Part shown: positions 24,690-32,897 of the stretch, piece by piece
Numbering within the stretch: position 1 is the stretch's first letter
Layout: every line of letters starts with the position of its first letter
Origin: an uncultured Alphaproteobacteria bacterium
GTDB taxonomy: Bacteria > Pseudomonadota > Alphaproteobacteria > RF32 > CAG-239
Length of the DNA: 42,508 nucleotides
Assembly: GCA_944391685.1 (NCBI GenBank)
Contig: CALXUM010000014.1
Span: 1-42,508 of the forward strand
Direction of reading: 5' to 3'
Position numbers and translations under genes: made by a program
The notes under the pieces: model-generated
The model's database searches: none
What the model was told of the DNA's origin: nothing
What the model saw: the letters and a program-made list of their open reading frames with translations, nothing else

Positions 24690-25038
24690 TAAACTCAAAA
24701 TCACACCCGGTACCGACTTATGCCGCATATGGCGGAGTTCCAACCTATGCGGCATACGGCGGCGAACCACAATATATCGCCACTCCTTTCGGCTGGGTTA
24801 AAAATGATGCCGAATATAAAAAATATATGGCACAAAAACAGATTTTTTATTTCTGATTTTTAAAATTATATTTTTAATATATTTAGGAATATATCTTTAT
24901 GCTCAATTTATGCCTGGTAAAAAAGAAAAGAATGTAAACCTGATTTGTCCGCTGTTAAAATATCCAAATGTTTATTTTGCAAGCTGTATTGTTTTATACT
25001 TTATGGCTTATTTTGTCGTAAAAAGCTATAATAATTAA
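24690..25038 (+). pseudogene. Chimeric fragment: 5' of the Tyr/Gly gene joined to 3' of the DUF805 gene
   Basis: 24692-24840 repeats 23567-23717 with few changes (the PTYAAYGGVP...YMAQKQ part), but without a start codon and after an in-frame stop. At 24832-24841 it continues as a copy of 22371-22578, the last 66 or so codons of the DUF805 gene. The two parents share ACAAAAACA at the join. The reading frame does not continue from one part into the other. The product is therefore not functional, and the fragment records a recombination event. Confidence 0.85.
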
Positions 25039-25262
25039 AAGTTGATTTTAACCGACGTTGATCATAGCAATTTCTCAGCCAAAGATTGCCTTTTAGTCAA
25101 GTACTAACCTTTGGGGCAAGACTGATAATATCTTAAGGCTTTTCTCACATCCAATCATCAGGCAATAAAAATCGGTTGCTTCTGTTAGTTTTTAAAATGT
25201 TTTGATTGTATATTGAAAGCAATTTGTATAATATAAATCCAGTTTTTATAAGGAGAATTTTT
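25039..25262. other. Region upstream of dnaE with an extra 110-bp segment
   Basis: The flanks of this region match 22579-22660. About 110 bp (25073-25186) is present here and absent from the other copy. It is either an insertion here or a deletion there. Short inverted matches (ATTGCC/GGCAAT) occur in it, but no transposase is encoded. TATAAT at 25227-25232, with TTGATT 19 nt upstream, is the likely dnaE promoter. I see no gene. Confidence 0.5.
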
Positions 25263-28200
25263 TTGGCAGAGCCGCAGTTTATCCATTTGCGTGTCCACAC
25301 CGCTTATTCCTTGTCAGAGGGAGCGATGCAGGTTCCTGTGCTGATTCATAAATTGCATGACAACGGAGTTCCCGCCGTAGCGGTTACTGATACAGCCAAC
25401 ATGTTTGGAGCCAAAGCTTTTTCAAAATATGCCTCTGAAGAAGGTATAAAACCGATTCTCGGCTGCCAATTTTATTTGCGTAATTCTGATGCTGATGATG
25501 TCTTAAAGTCTAAAGGACGCATTATTGAGCCAGACAAAATTGTCCTCTTGGTGCAAAATGCCCAAGGCTATGGCAACATCATGCATTTAATGAAACGCTC
25601 ATATCTTGACAATCCGCAAACCGGAGAAAAACCGCAGCTCAAAATGTCTGATTTTGCAGACGGCTTTGCTGAGGGCCTGATTGCATTGACAGCAGGCCCT
25701 GAAGGAGCAATAGGTCGCTTGTTGCTTGAACATCGCCCTCAAGAAGCTGAGGCAACTTTGCTCAAGCTAAAAGAATATTTTGGCAATCGTCTTTATATGG
25801 AAATATCGCGTATCGGGATTGAGTCGGAACGCCAAACCGAAAAAGATTTTATTGATTTGGCATATAAACACAATATTCCCTTGGTTGCCACCAATGAGGC
25901 TTTTTTCTTTGATGTTGACATGTATGAAGCTCATGATGCTCTGGTTTGTATTGCTGCGGCTGAATATGTCTCAAACGAAAATCGCAAAAAGTTTTCTCCC
26001 AACAACCGTCTTCGTTCTGAGGCGGAAATGGTTGAGTTGTTCAAAGATTTGCCGGAGGCTTTGCAAAACACGGTTAACATTGCCAAACGTTGCAATTACC
26101 TCTCTGAAAAAGTTCAACCTCTGTTGCCAAAATTTGAATGTCCTGACGGCAAAACTCAAGATGAATATATTGACGAACAAGCTCATAAAGGTCTGCAAAA
26201 ACGCATGGAAGACCATGTTTATTTTGAAGGCATGACCGCCGAGCAAAAAAAAGAGCTTGATGACAAATATTTTGCTCGCCTCGAATATGAGTTGAGCGTT
26301 ATCAAAAAAATGGGTTTCCCCGGCTATTTTCTAATCGTTGCTGACTTTATCCAATGGTCAAAAGGTCACGGAGTTCCCGTTGGCCCGGGGCGTGGTTCCG
26401 GTGCAGGCTCAATTGTTGCATGGTCTTTAAGAATAACTGATTTGGACCCCATCAAGCTTGATTTGCTTTTTGAACGATTTTTGAATCCAGAACGTGTTAA
26501 CATGCCCGACTTTGACGTTGACTTTTGTCAAGAAAATCGAGCCAAAACCATTGAATATGTGCAAAACAAATACGGGGCTGATCATGTGGCTCAAATCATC
26601 ACTTATGGTAAATTGCAGTCCAAAGCGGTAATCCGCGATGTTGCCCGTGTTTTGCAAATGCCGTATTCACAGGCAGACCGCATTTCTAAAATGATTCCGG
26701 CAGGCGTTCAGGGCAAAAACCCCACACTGCAAGAGGCTTTGGACCAGGTTCCCGAGCTTGAAGAAATGCGTCAAAATGATCCGCAGGTTAATAAGCTTTT
26801 TGATATTGCCATGAAACTTGAAGGGCTATATCGTCATTCAGGAGTTCATGCTGCCGGCGTGGTTATCGGAGACAGGCCTTTAGAGCAGTTGGTCCCGTTA
26901 TACAAAGATCCCAGAGCTGACATGCCGGTAACTCAATATGACATGAAATATGTTGAAGAAACCGGTTTGATAAAGTTTGACTTTTTGGGGCTTAAGACCC
27001 TAACCGTAATCAAACGAGCTGTCGATTGGATAAAACGAGAGCAAGGTATAGAGCTTGATATGGACAAAATCCCTCTTGATGATAAAGATACTTATGCCAT
27101 GCTGCAAAGAGGAGATACCACGGCAGTTTTCCAATTTGAATCTCCCGGCATGAAAGATGTTCACAAACAAATTAAGCCCGACCGTTTTGAAGATCTCATT
27201 GCTATTGTGTCCTTGTATCGTCCCGGCCCGATGGATAATATTCCCACCTATATCAAACGCAAACATGGTGAGGAGGAGATAACTTATCTTCACCCCAGCT
27301 TAGCCCCTATTTTGAATGAAACTTATGGTATTATGGTTTATCAAGAGCAAGTTATGAACATTGCCAGGGCTCTTGGCGGTTATACCATGGGCGGAGCCGA
27401 TAAGTTGCGTAAAGTTATGGGTAAAAAAATGCGTGACGAAATCCCCAAACAACGCAAAATGTTTATGGAAGGTGCGGTTAAAAACGGCATAGAAGAGAGT
27501 GTTGCTGGAGCCATTTTTGATCAAATGGAAAAGTTTGCATCTTATGGTTTTAACAAATCACACGCTGCGGCATATTCGCTGATTTCATATCAAACGGCAT
27601 ACCTCAAGGCTCATTTTCCGGTTGAGTTTATGTGTGCGGTAATGTCTTTGGATATTACCAATGTTGATAAGCTGTTATTTTACAAAGAAGAATGCAAAAA
27701 AATGGGCTTTAAGGTTTTGCCGCCGGATATCAATAAATCTGATGCTGATTTTGCGGTTGAAAACGGTAACATCCGTTATGCTTTAGCTGCAATCAAAAGT
27801 GTAGGAGCCGCCAATATGGAGGCCATAGAACAAGAACGCAAAGCCCACGGACCATATAAAGACATTTCAGATTTTATCCATCGTATTGATGCCAAACAAA
27901 TAAATCGCCGTCAGTTAGAACAACTAATAAAAGCGGGTGCTTTTGATAGCATAGAAAAAAATCGCGGTAAACTATTTGCTAATATTGATACCATCGTTTC
28001 ACACATTGCCTCGGCTACCGAACTTAAAACCAGTTCTCAAGCATCTTTGTTCGGTGCGGAAGAGTTGCAATCAAAAATCAAACTGGCCGATAAAGGAGAC
28101 TGGCCCGAGCTTGAAAAATTAAAACTTGAGGCCGAGGCAATAGGTTTTTATCTCTCTGCCCATCCTCTTGATAGTTATAGTGCCGGCATGGAACGTCTTG

Positions 28201-28736
28201 GTGTAAAAAAAGCGGCTGAAGTATTTGCCAATATTCGTACCGGAGATAACATAAGAGCCAAGTTAGCCGGATGTGTAAATTCTTTTCAAAAAAGGATTTC
28301 TAAAAACGGCAACAAATATGCCTTCTTGGAAATGTCTGACGGCAGCAGCAATTTTGAAGGATTGCTTTTTTCAGAAGCTTTAACCAAATTTGAAGAAACC
28401 ATAAATTCAGGATTACCGTTATTGGTCAGCGTTACCATAGATAAACAAACAGATGATGGCTCACCCAAAGTTATGATAAACAGCGTTGAAACTTTGGATA
28501 AAGCAATCTCGGAAATAGCCAATGGGCTGGAAATATGTATTAACGATGTTTCTGCCGTCGCAAAATTACATCAAATTTTGAGTAAAGATAGAAACGGCAA
28601 AAATAAAATATATATAAAACCGGATAATGATAATTGGGATGTAAGAATAGAATTGAGTGGCGGTTATGCTTTGCAGGGAGATATATTGAGCAATATTCGC
28701 AGTATCTCCGGCATTGGAATAGTTAAGGAAATATGA
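25263..28736 (+). CDS. dnaE: DNA polymerase III alpha subunit (DnaE)
   Basis: This is the catalytic subunit of the replicative polymerase. With the TTG start at 25263 the product has 1157 residues. It has the PHP domain (HLRVHTAYSLSEGA near the N-terminus), the polymerase core with catalytic Asp residues in PDFDVDF (415-421) and the conserved FDFLGLKTL, a helix-hairpin-helix region (QINRRQLEQLIKAGAFD), and a C-terminal OB-fold and tail to normal length. The TTG is chosen because AAGGAG ends 7 nt before it and AEPQFIHLRVH matches the expected start. The longer open frame from 25206 extends into non-coding DNA shared with the duplicated flank. The next gene begins one nucleotide after the stop. 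Confidence 0.96.
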   Translation: MAEPQFIHLRVHTAYSLSEGAMQVPVLIHKLHDNGVPAVAVTDTANMFGAKAFSKYASEEGIKPILGCQFYLRNSDADDVLKSKGRIIEPDKIVLLVQNAQGYGNIMHLMKRSYLDNPQTGEKPQLKMSDFADGFAEGLIALTAGPEGAIGRLLLEHRPQEAEATLLKLKEYFGNRLYMEISRIGIESERQTEKDFIDLAYKHNIPLVATNEAFFFDVDMYEAHDALVCIAAAEYVSNENRKKFSPNNRLRSEAEMVELFKDLPEALQNTVNIAKRCNYLSEKVQPLLPKFECPDGKTQDEYIDEQAHKGLQKRMEDHVYFEGMTAEQKKELDDKYFARLEYELSVIKKMGFPGYFLIVADFIQWSKGHGVPVGPGRGSGAGSIVAWSLRITDLDPIKLDLLFERFLNPERVNMPDFDVDFCQENRAKTIEYVQNKYGADHVAQIITYGKLQSKAVIRDVARVLQMPYSQADRISKMIPAGVQGKNPTLQEALDQVPELEEMRQNDPQVNKLFDIAMKLEGLYRHSGVHAAGVVIGDRPLEQLVPLYKDPRADMPVTQYDMKYVEETGLIKFDFLGLKTLTVIKRAVDWIKREQGIELDMDKIPLDDKDTYAMLQRGDTTAVFQFESPGMKDVHKQIKPDRFEDLIAIVSLYRPGPMDNIPTYIKRKHGEEEITYLHPSLAPILNETYGIMVYQEQVMNIARALGGYTMGGADKLRKVMGKKMRDEIPKQRKMFMEGAVKNGIEESVAGAIFDQMEKFASYGFNKSHAAAYSLISYQTAYLKAHFPVEFMCAVMSLDITNVDKLLFYKEECKKMGFKVLPPDINKSDADFAVENGNIRYALAAIKSVGAANMEAIEQERKAHGPYKDISDFIHRIDAKQINRRQLEQLIKAGAFDSIEKNRGKLFANIDTIVSHIASATELKTSSQASLFGAEELQSKIKLADKGDWPELEKLKLEAEAIGFYLSAHPLDSYSAGMERLGVKKAAEVFANIRTGDNIRAKLAGCVNSFQKRISKNGNKYAFLEMSDGSSNFEGLLFSEALTKFEETINSGLPLLVSVTIDKQTDDGSPKVMINSVETLDKAISEIANGLEICINDVSAVAKLHQILSKDRNGKNKIYIKPDNDNWDVRIELSGGYALQGDILSNIRSISGIGIVKEI

Positions 28737-28737
28737 T

Positions 28738-29607
28738 ATGGAAAAATATCGGCAATTTATAAAGAAATTTTTTGATGGAAATGAAAATGTTGAAGAAAAA
28801 CCAATTAATGTTAAATATCCATTTTTACAAATAATTTTGGAACCATATCTATTTTCCTTAGATAATTTCAAAAAAATTGTTCGCATTTCTGCTGTTTATG
28901 CCTTGCTTTTAAGCATTGTGTATGTGCTTGGCTCTCAACATGTTTTTTGTATGTTTTCAGAATATAGAACAAATGGAGAATATTGTACCGGTAGTTTACT
29001 CTTGTTTATCATAGTTCATCTTATTGCTTTTGTTTTAATGTCATCATTTGCATATCGTTGGTACAATGCTTGTTTTAATGATTATCCCATTAATATCAAG
29101 TGGCTTTTACGACCTAGTGTTCAAGATATTAAAGCGGTTATATCGTTTTTGATATTTATATTATTAAATGCTATTTCTTTATTATCATACTTTTTATTGG
29201 CAATTAGGGTTCCTAATCCTGATTGGAGAATAGAATTAATATATTTTGCTATTATTTCAATTGGCTTTTTGGTGCCGTTTATTTTAACCAGATTTTATTC
29301 AATTATTGCCTTTATCCTTTCTCAAGAAAAAATTCCGCCTCTTACGGAAATCTGGAAAAAAAGCAGTGGTAATGGTTTAAGAGTTTTACTTAGCTTAATA
29401 ATATACTTCATGTGCTGTGTATTTTCATTATCTGCATATACACGGAGCATAAATTTACCAAGTATGGAAAATTCATTTTTCTTTATTTTTGCCGGGGAAT
29501 ACTTTTTTAACTTTATAAGTCTTTTATTGATATCTGTTTTTGTAAACTTATGTTATTTGCAAAAACATCTTTTATTTGGAGAACAAGACCATGGAACAAA
29601 CAAATAA
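28738..29607 (+). CDS. Hypothetical multi-pass membrane protein
   Basis: The product has 289 residues with about six membrane segments, the first near residue 46 and the last near 260. It begins one nucleotide after the dnaE stop and its 3' end overlaps the next membrane gene by 17 nt, so the three are probably one transcript. It resembles the following protein in length, topology and aromatic-rich segments, suggesting a pair of related subunits or a duplication. No family is recognised. Confidence 0.7.
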   Translation: MEKYRQFIKKFFDGNENVEEKPINVKYPFLQIILEPYLFSLDNFKKIVRISAVYALLLSIVYVLGSQHVFCMFSEYRTNGEYCTGSLLLFIIVHLIAFVLMSSFAYRWYNACFNDYPINIKWLLRPSVQDIKAVISFLIFILLNAISLLSYFLLAIRVPNPDWRIELIYFAIISIGFLVPFILTRFYSIIAFILSQEKIPPLTEIWKKSSGNGLRVLLSLIIYFMCCVFSLSAYTRSINLPSMENSFFFIFAGEYFFNFISLLLISVFVNLCYLQKHLLFGEQDHGTNK

Positions 29608-30397
29608 TAACATTGCCAAACTACCGTTTTTTGAAACAATTAAACGTAGCTTTTTGTATGTTTTTTATAATCATGAAATTTATACAAAACTTTTAAGTTT
29701 GGGCGGAATAGTCCTCATTTATGAAATGTTTACTGATTTTCCTCTATTGGCATCTTTCAGAGAAGTTGATTATGGAAATAGTTGGACACAAACTATTTCA
29801 TCATTATTACTGTTGCTTGTCTCGGTAGCAATAGTCGTTGGTTATTGCCGCAGTGTTATCCTAAAGAATCAACCGTTGGATATTTTCAACCGTCAATTTT
29901 TACGTCAAAGTGTTTTTTATATACTCTTTAGTCTTATCTTTTCATTATTTGTAATGATATCCTTCTTTATTATTGTCTTTTCATACGGAATTATTACATC
30001 AATGCTTGGTATTGCACTTCCGCAAAGCATATTGCCATTTTTTATTTTGGTTCTTTTATTTGCCTTGTTAATACCGTTATCAGGATTATTCTTGGTTTTT
30101 CCGGCCATTGCGGTTAATGATAGTGATTTAGGTATCAAAAAATACCGCAACGCCATGAAATTAGCCAAAGGCAACTTGAACGCCATTTTTTGGGGACAGA
30201 TAGTTATGATGATACCAGGATTTTTGGTAATGTATGTTTTGATGATAACCTATAATTACATAGCCTCAGACAGCTATATTGTTAACCTGATTTTTGCAGG
30301 CCTGGTTTTGGCGTTGTCTTTCTTGGATTCTTGCTTTAAGGCCTCATTTTACTCACACATATACCAGTTCTTTGTATATTATAGGGACAAGAAGTAA
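29591..30397 (+). CDS. Hypothetical multi-pass membrane protein, partner of the preceding gene
   Basis: The product has 268 residues with about six membrane segments and a cytoplasmic N-terminal part (FFETIKRSFLYVFYN). A conserved-looking loop, LVFPAIAVNDSDLGIKKYRNAMKLAKGN, lies between helices in the last third; a similar loop is common in bacterial integral-membrane proteins of unknown role. I chose the ATG at 29591, with GGAGA before it, over the TTG at 29576. The gene is coupled to the preceding one by a 17-nt overlap. Confidence 0.7.
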   Translation: MEQTNNNIAKLPFFETIKRSFLYVFYNHEIYTKLLSLGGIVLIYEMFTDFPLLASFREVDYGNSWTQTISSLLLLLVSVAIVVGYCRSVILKNQPLDIFNRQFLRQSVFYILFSLIFSLFVMISFFIIVFSYGIITSMLGIALPQSILPFFILVLLFALLIPLSGLFLVFPAIAVNDSDLGIKKYRNAMKLAKGNLNAIFWGQIVMMIPGFLVMYVLMITYNYIASDSYIVNLIFAGLVLALSFLDSCFKASFYSHIYQFFVYYRDKK

Positions 30398-30404
30398 TTT
30401 AATA

Positions 30405-30437
30405 AAAAACTCCGCAGTTATTTAACTGCGGAGTTTT
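30405..30437. terminator. Bidirectional Rho-independent terminator
   Basis: The stem AAAAACTCCGCAGTTA/TAACTGCGGAGTTTTT is perfect with a 2-nt centre. It lies between the convergent dnaE operon and the WG-repeat gene and has suitable tails on both strands. Confidence 0.92.
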
Positions 30438-30441
30438 TGGT

Positions 30442-31359
30442 TTATCCTTTTTTTATATATAGAAGAACATTTCCTTCCATATCATAAACGGTGAAGTCAG
30501 CATCTGTTTCTATAGCATACCATTCATCGCTGTGAACGTAGCATTTGCAAACATTATCAGCCACCAACGCACCGTCGGATTTATACAATGCCGAACCGGC
30601 TTGCGTTTCTAATGTATACCAACCATTATCAAACACACAACAGTCTGTCAAATTTGTGGCTACCAACGCACCGTCAGATTTATACAGAGACCAACCTTCT
30701 TGTGTCTCTAATGCGTACCAATCATTGTCAAACAGACAACAGTCTACAAAGTCTTTTGCCACCAACGAGTCATCAGATTTGTACAAAGCCCAGCTGCCTT
30801 GTGTCTTCAATGTATACCATCCATTAATAAATACATTGAAGTCATCAAGATAGCCGGCAATGAAAGTGCCGTCATGTTTATATAGAGCCTTGCCTCCGGC
30901 ATGTACTTCTATTGTATACCAATCATTACTGAGTACATAACAGTCTACAATACCTTTGGCCACCAACGAGCCATCGGATTTATATAAATCCAAGCCATCT
31001 TGTGTCTTCAATGCATACCAGTCATTGTCGAACGCCCAACAGTATGTGAGATCTTTTGCTACCAACGAGCCATCGGATTTATATAAAGCCCAGCCGGCAT
31101 CTGTTTTTAGAGCATACCAGTTGTTATCAAAAGCATCACAATCTAAGAGATCTTTTGCCACCAACGTGCCGTCCGGTTTATATAAGCTCCACCCAGATGG
31201 ATACTTAACGGCCAGCATGTCGTTGTTATACACATTACATTTTTCGATTTTGCCGATTTTACATAGGCTAGAGAGCAAATTTTCTGTTGCCTCATCTTTT
31301 GGGTCGCTTTCAATTTCTTCCTTGAAGAAAATGTTCAAAATTGTTTTTAATCTATCCAT
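30442..31359 (-). CDS. WG-type repeat protein (seven to eight 33-residue repeats)
   Basis: The product has 305 residues and is made almost wholly of a repeat with a 33-residue period. Each unit runs as W-Y-x-L-x-T-x-x-G-W-x-L-Y-K-x-D-G-x-L-V-A-x, then a short acidic or cysteine-containing part. Units start at about residues 77, 110, 143, 177, 210, 243 and 276; one is 34 residues long. The pattern matches WG (KWG) repeat proteins, which form beta-rich, probably propeller-like or solenoid structures and are often surface or secreted. There is no signal peptide. Neighbouring copies are alike in DNA, so copy number may vary. No strong ribosome binding site is seen. Confidence 0.78.
   Translation of the reverse strand: MDRLKTILNIFFKEEIESDPKDEATENLLSSLCKIGKIEKCNVYNNDMLAVKYPSGWSLYKPDGTLVAKDLLDCDAFDNNWYALKTDAGWALYKSDGSLVAKDLTYCWAFDNDWYALKTQDGLDLYKSDGSLVAKGIVDCYVLSNDWYTIEVHAGGKALYKHDGTFIAGYLDDFNVFINGWYTLKTQGSWALYKSDDSLVAKDFVDCCLFDNDWYALETQEGWSLYKSDGALVATNLTDCCVFDNGWYTLETQAGSALYKSDGALVADNVCKCYVHSDEWYAIETDADFTVYDMEGNVLLYIKKG
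30545..31190. repeat. 99-bp tandem coding repeats in the WG-repeat gene
   Basis: The DNA repeats with a period of about 99 bp, about six or seven units. The most conserved stretch is the part encoding YKSDGxLVA (ACCAACGxxCCGTCxGATTTATA on the plus strand). It gives rise to long but non-coding open frames on the opposite strand. Confidence 0.85.
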
Positions 31360-31463
31360 AATAACTGTGCTGCCTATTTTATTCAGCAGACTTTTTTATG
31401 TTAATAATTTTTTGTCAATTATAATTTACAAAAAAAACTTACTCTTGTCAACAAAATTAGACA

Positions 31464-31497
31464 AAATAAATCCGGGGTTAAAACTCCGGATTTATTT
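31464..31497 (-). terminator. Terminator after der
   Basis: The arms AAATAAATCCGG and CCGGATTTATTT form a 12-bp stem around a 10-nt loop. On the minus strand it follows the der stop immediately, with a T-rich tail. Confidence 0.8.
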
Positions 31498-32880
31498 CTA
31501 ATCTTTGTCTGCATAAGGATTTTTGGTTTTTCTTACCGTTATCCTGATCGGAATACCTTTTAGGTCAAAATTTTCTCGCAGTTGGTTAGTCAAATAACGC
31601 AAATAAGCATCCGGCAAACCTTCCGGATTGCTGGAAAAAATATAAAATGCCGGCGGTCTGCTTTTAGCCTGAGTAATATAACGTAACTTAATTCGGCGTT
31701 TGTTCTTTCCCAAAGGTGGAGGATATTTGTCAATCATATCGGCAAACCACTGGTTTAGCGGAGCGGTGGGAATACGCAAATTCCAACGCTTATAAACCTT
31801 TAAAACCGCACTCATCAACTTGTCCAAATTCTCACTCTTTAGGGCCGAAATTGTAACTGTCGGCACCCCTTCAGCTTGAGTAAGAGATGTCTGTAATTTG
31901 TCATTAAGTTTTTGCAAAGCCTCTTTACGATTGGCAATATCCCACTTGTTTACTGCAATAACCAAAGCTCTGCCTTCGTCCAAAACCTGTCTGGCAATAG
32001 TTAAATCCTGCTTGTCCAAAACCGCATCGGCATCTAAAACCAAAATTACTACTTGAGCCATAAAGGCAGCGTGTTTAGTGCTGGCAGCCGACATTCTTTC
32101 CAAAGAATCTTCAATTTTTGAATTCTTTCTCAAACCGGCAGTGTCTACCAAATTTATTTTATATCCGGCATAAGTCCACTGACTTGTAATTGCATCACGT
32201 GTAACACCGGCTTCTGGTCCGGTCAACATCCGCTCATCTTTAAGCAGGGCGTTTACTAAAGTTGACTTTCCGACATTAGGGCGTCCCACTATTGCCAACT
32301 GGATAGGGCGTTTTTTTAGTGCATCATCATCTTCTTCAATAGTTTCTGTTGTTTCATTTTCTGATACCGGTTCGGTTTCTTCTTTTTTATCTGCAATTTC
32401 TTTTAAGGCATCATATAAATCAAGCAAACCGAGCCCATGCTCCGCAGAAAAAGGAATAGGAGTTCCCAATCCTAATTTATAAGCCTCGTGAATACTGTCT
32501 TCTTGTAATTTGCCTTCACATTTGTTACCGAGCAAAATCACCGGTTTATCAGATTGTCTGACCAGCCCGGCCAGATGCTCATCATAAGGTTGGATCCCGT
32601 CTCTGGCATCAAACAAAAATAAAACCGCATCAGCTTCATTAATTGCTTTTTGCGTTTGCTCCCACATCCGTTTTTCCAGAGAGTCTGTTTTAGAATATTC
32701 ATATCCGGCAGTATCAATAACTTCAAGCGGCAAATTTTGAATCTTGGCCGGAGAGCTTCTTCTATCGCGAGTAACTCCCGGCTTGTCATGCACAATTGCT
32801 ACCTTTCTTCCCACCAAGCGGTTAAATAAAGTTGATTTTCCGACATTTGGCCGCCCGATAATTGCCACTTTCAAAACCAT
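31498..32880 (-). CDS. der: Ribosome biogenesis GTPase Der (EngA)
   Basis: Der has two tandem GTPase domains and acts in 50S subunit assembly. The 460-residue product has GRPNVGKST in both domains, DTAGYEY and DTAGLRK as the G3 motifs, GNKCEG and NKWDIA as G4 motifs, and the C-terminal KH-like domain (FYIFSSNPEGLPDAYLRYL). Between the domains lies an acidic linker (ETEPVSENETTETIEEDDD). GGAGAG precedes the ATG. It is the last gene of the YfgM-like, bamB, der cluster. Confidence 0.96.
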   Translation of the reverse strand: MVLKVAIIGRPNVGKSTLFNRLVGRKVAIVHDKPGVTRDRRSSPAKIQNLPLEVIDTAGYEYSKTDSLEKRMWEQTQKAINEADAVLFLFDARDGIQPYDEHLAGLVRQSDKPVILLGNKCEGKLQEDSIHEAYKLGLGTPIPFSAEHGLGLLDLYDALKEIADKKEETEPVSENETTETIEEDDDALKKRPIQLAIVGRPNVGKSTLVNALLKDERMLTGPEAGVTRDAITSQWTYAGYKINLVDTAGLRKNSKIEDSLERMSAASTKHAAFMAQVVILVLDADAVLDKQDLTIARQVLDEGRALVIAVNKWDIANRKEALQKLNDKLQTSLTQAEGVPTVTISALKSENLDKLMSAVLKVYKRWNLRIPTAPLNQWFADMIDKYPPPLGKNKRRIKLRYITQAKSRPPAFYIFSSNPEGLPDAYLRYLTNQLRENFDLKGIPIRITVRKTKNPYADKD

Positions 32881-32897
32881 ATTATACTCTCCGAAAT

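Noticed and set aside
24690..24841. Second functional Tyr/Gly gene
   Set aside because: It has no start codon, an in-frame stop lies just before it, and it stops soon after the chimeric junction.
30545..31501. Open frames on the plus strand opposite the WG-repeat gene
   Set aside because: They mirror the 99-bp repeats of the real gene and lack starts with ribosome binding sites.
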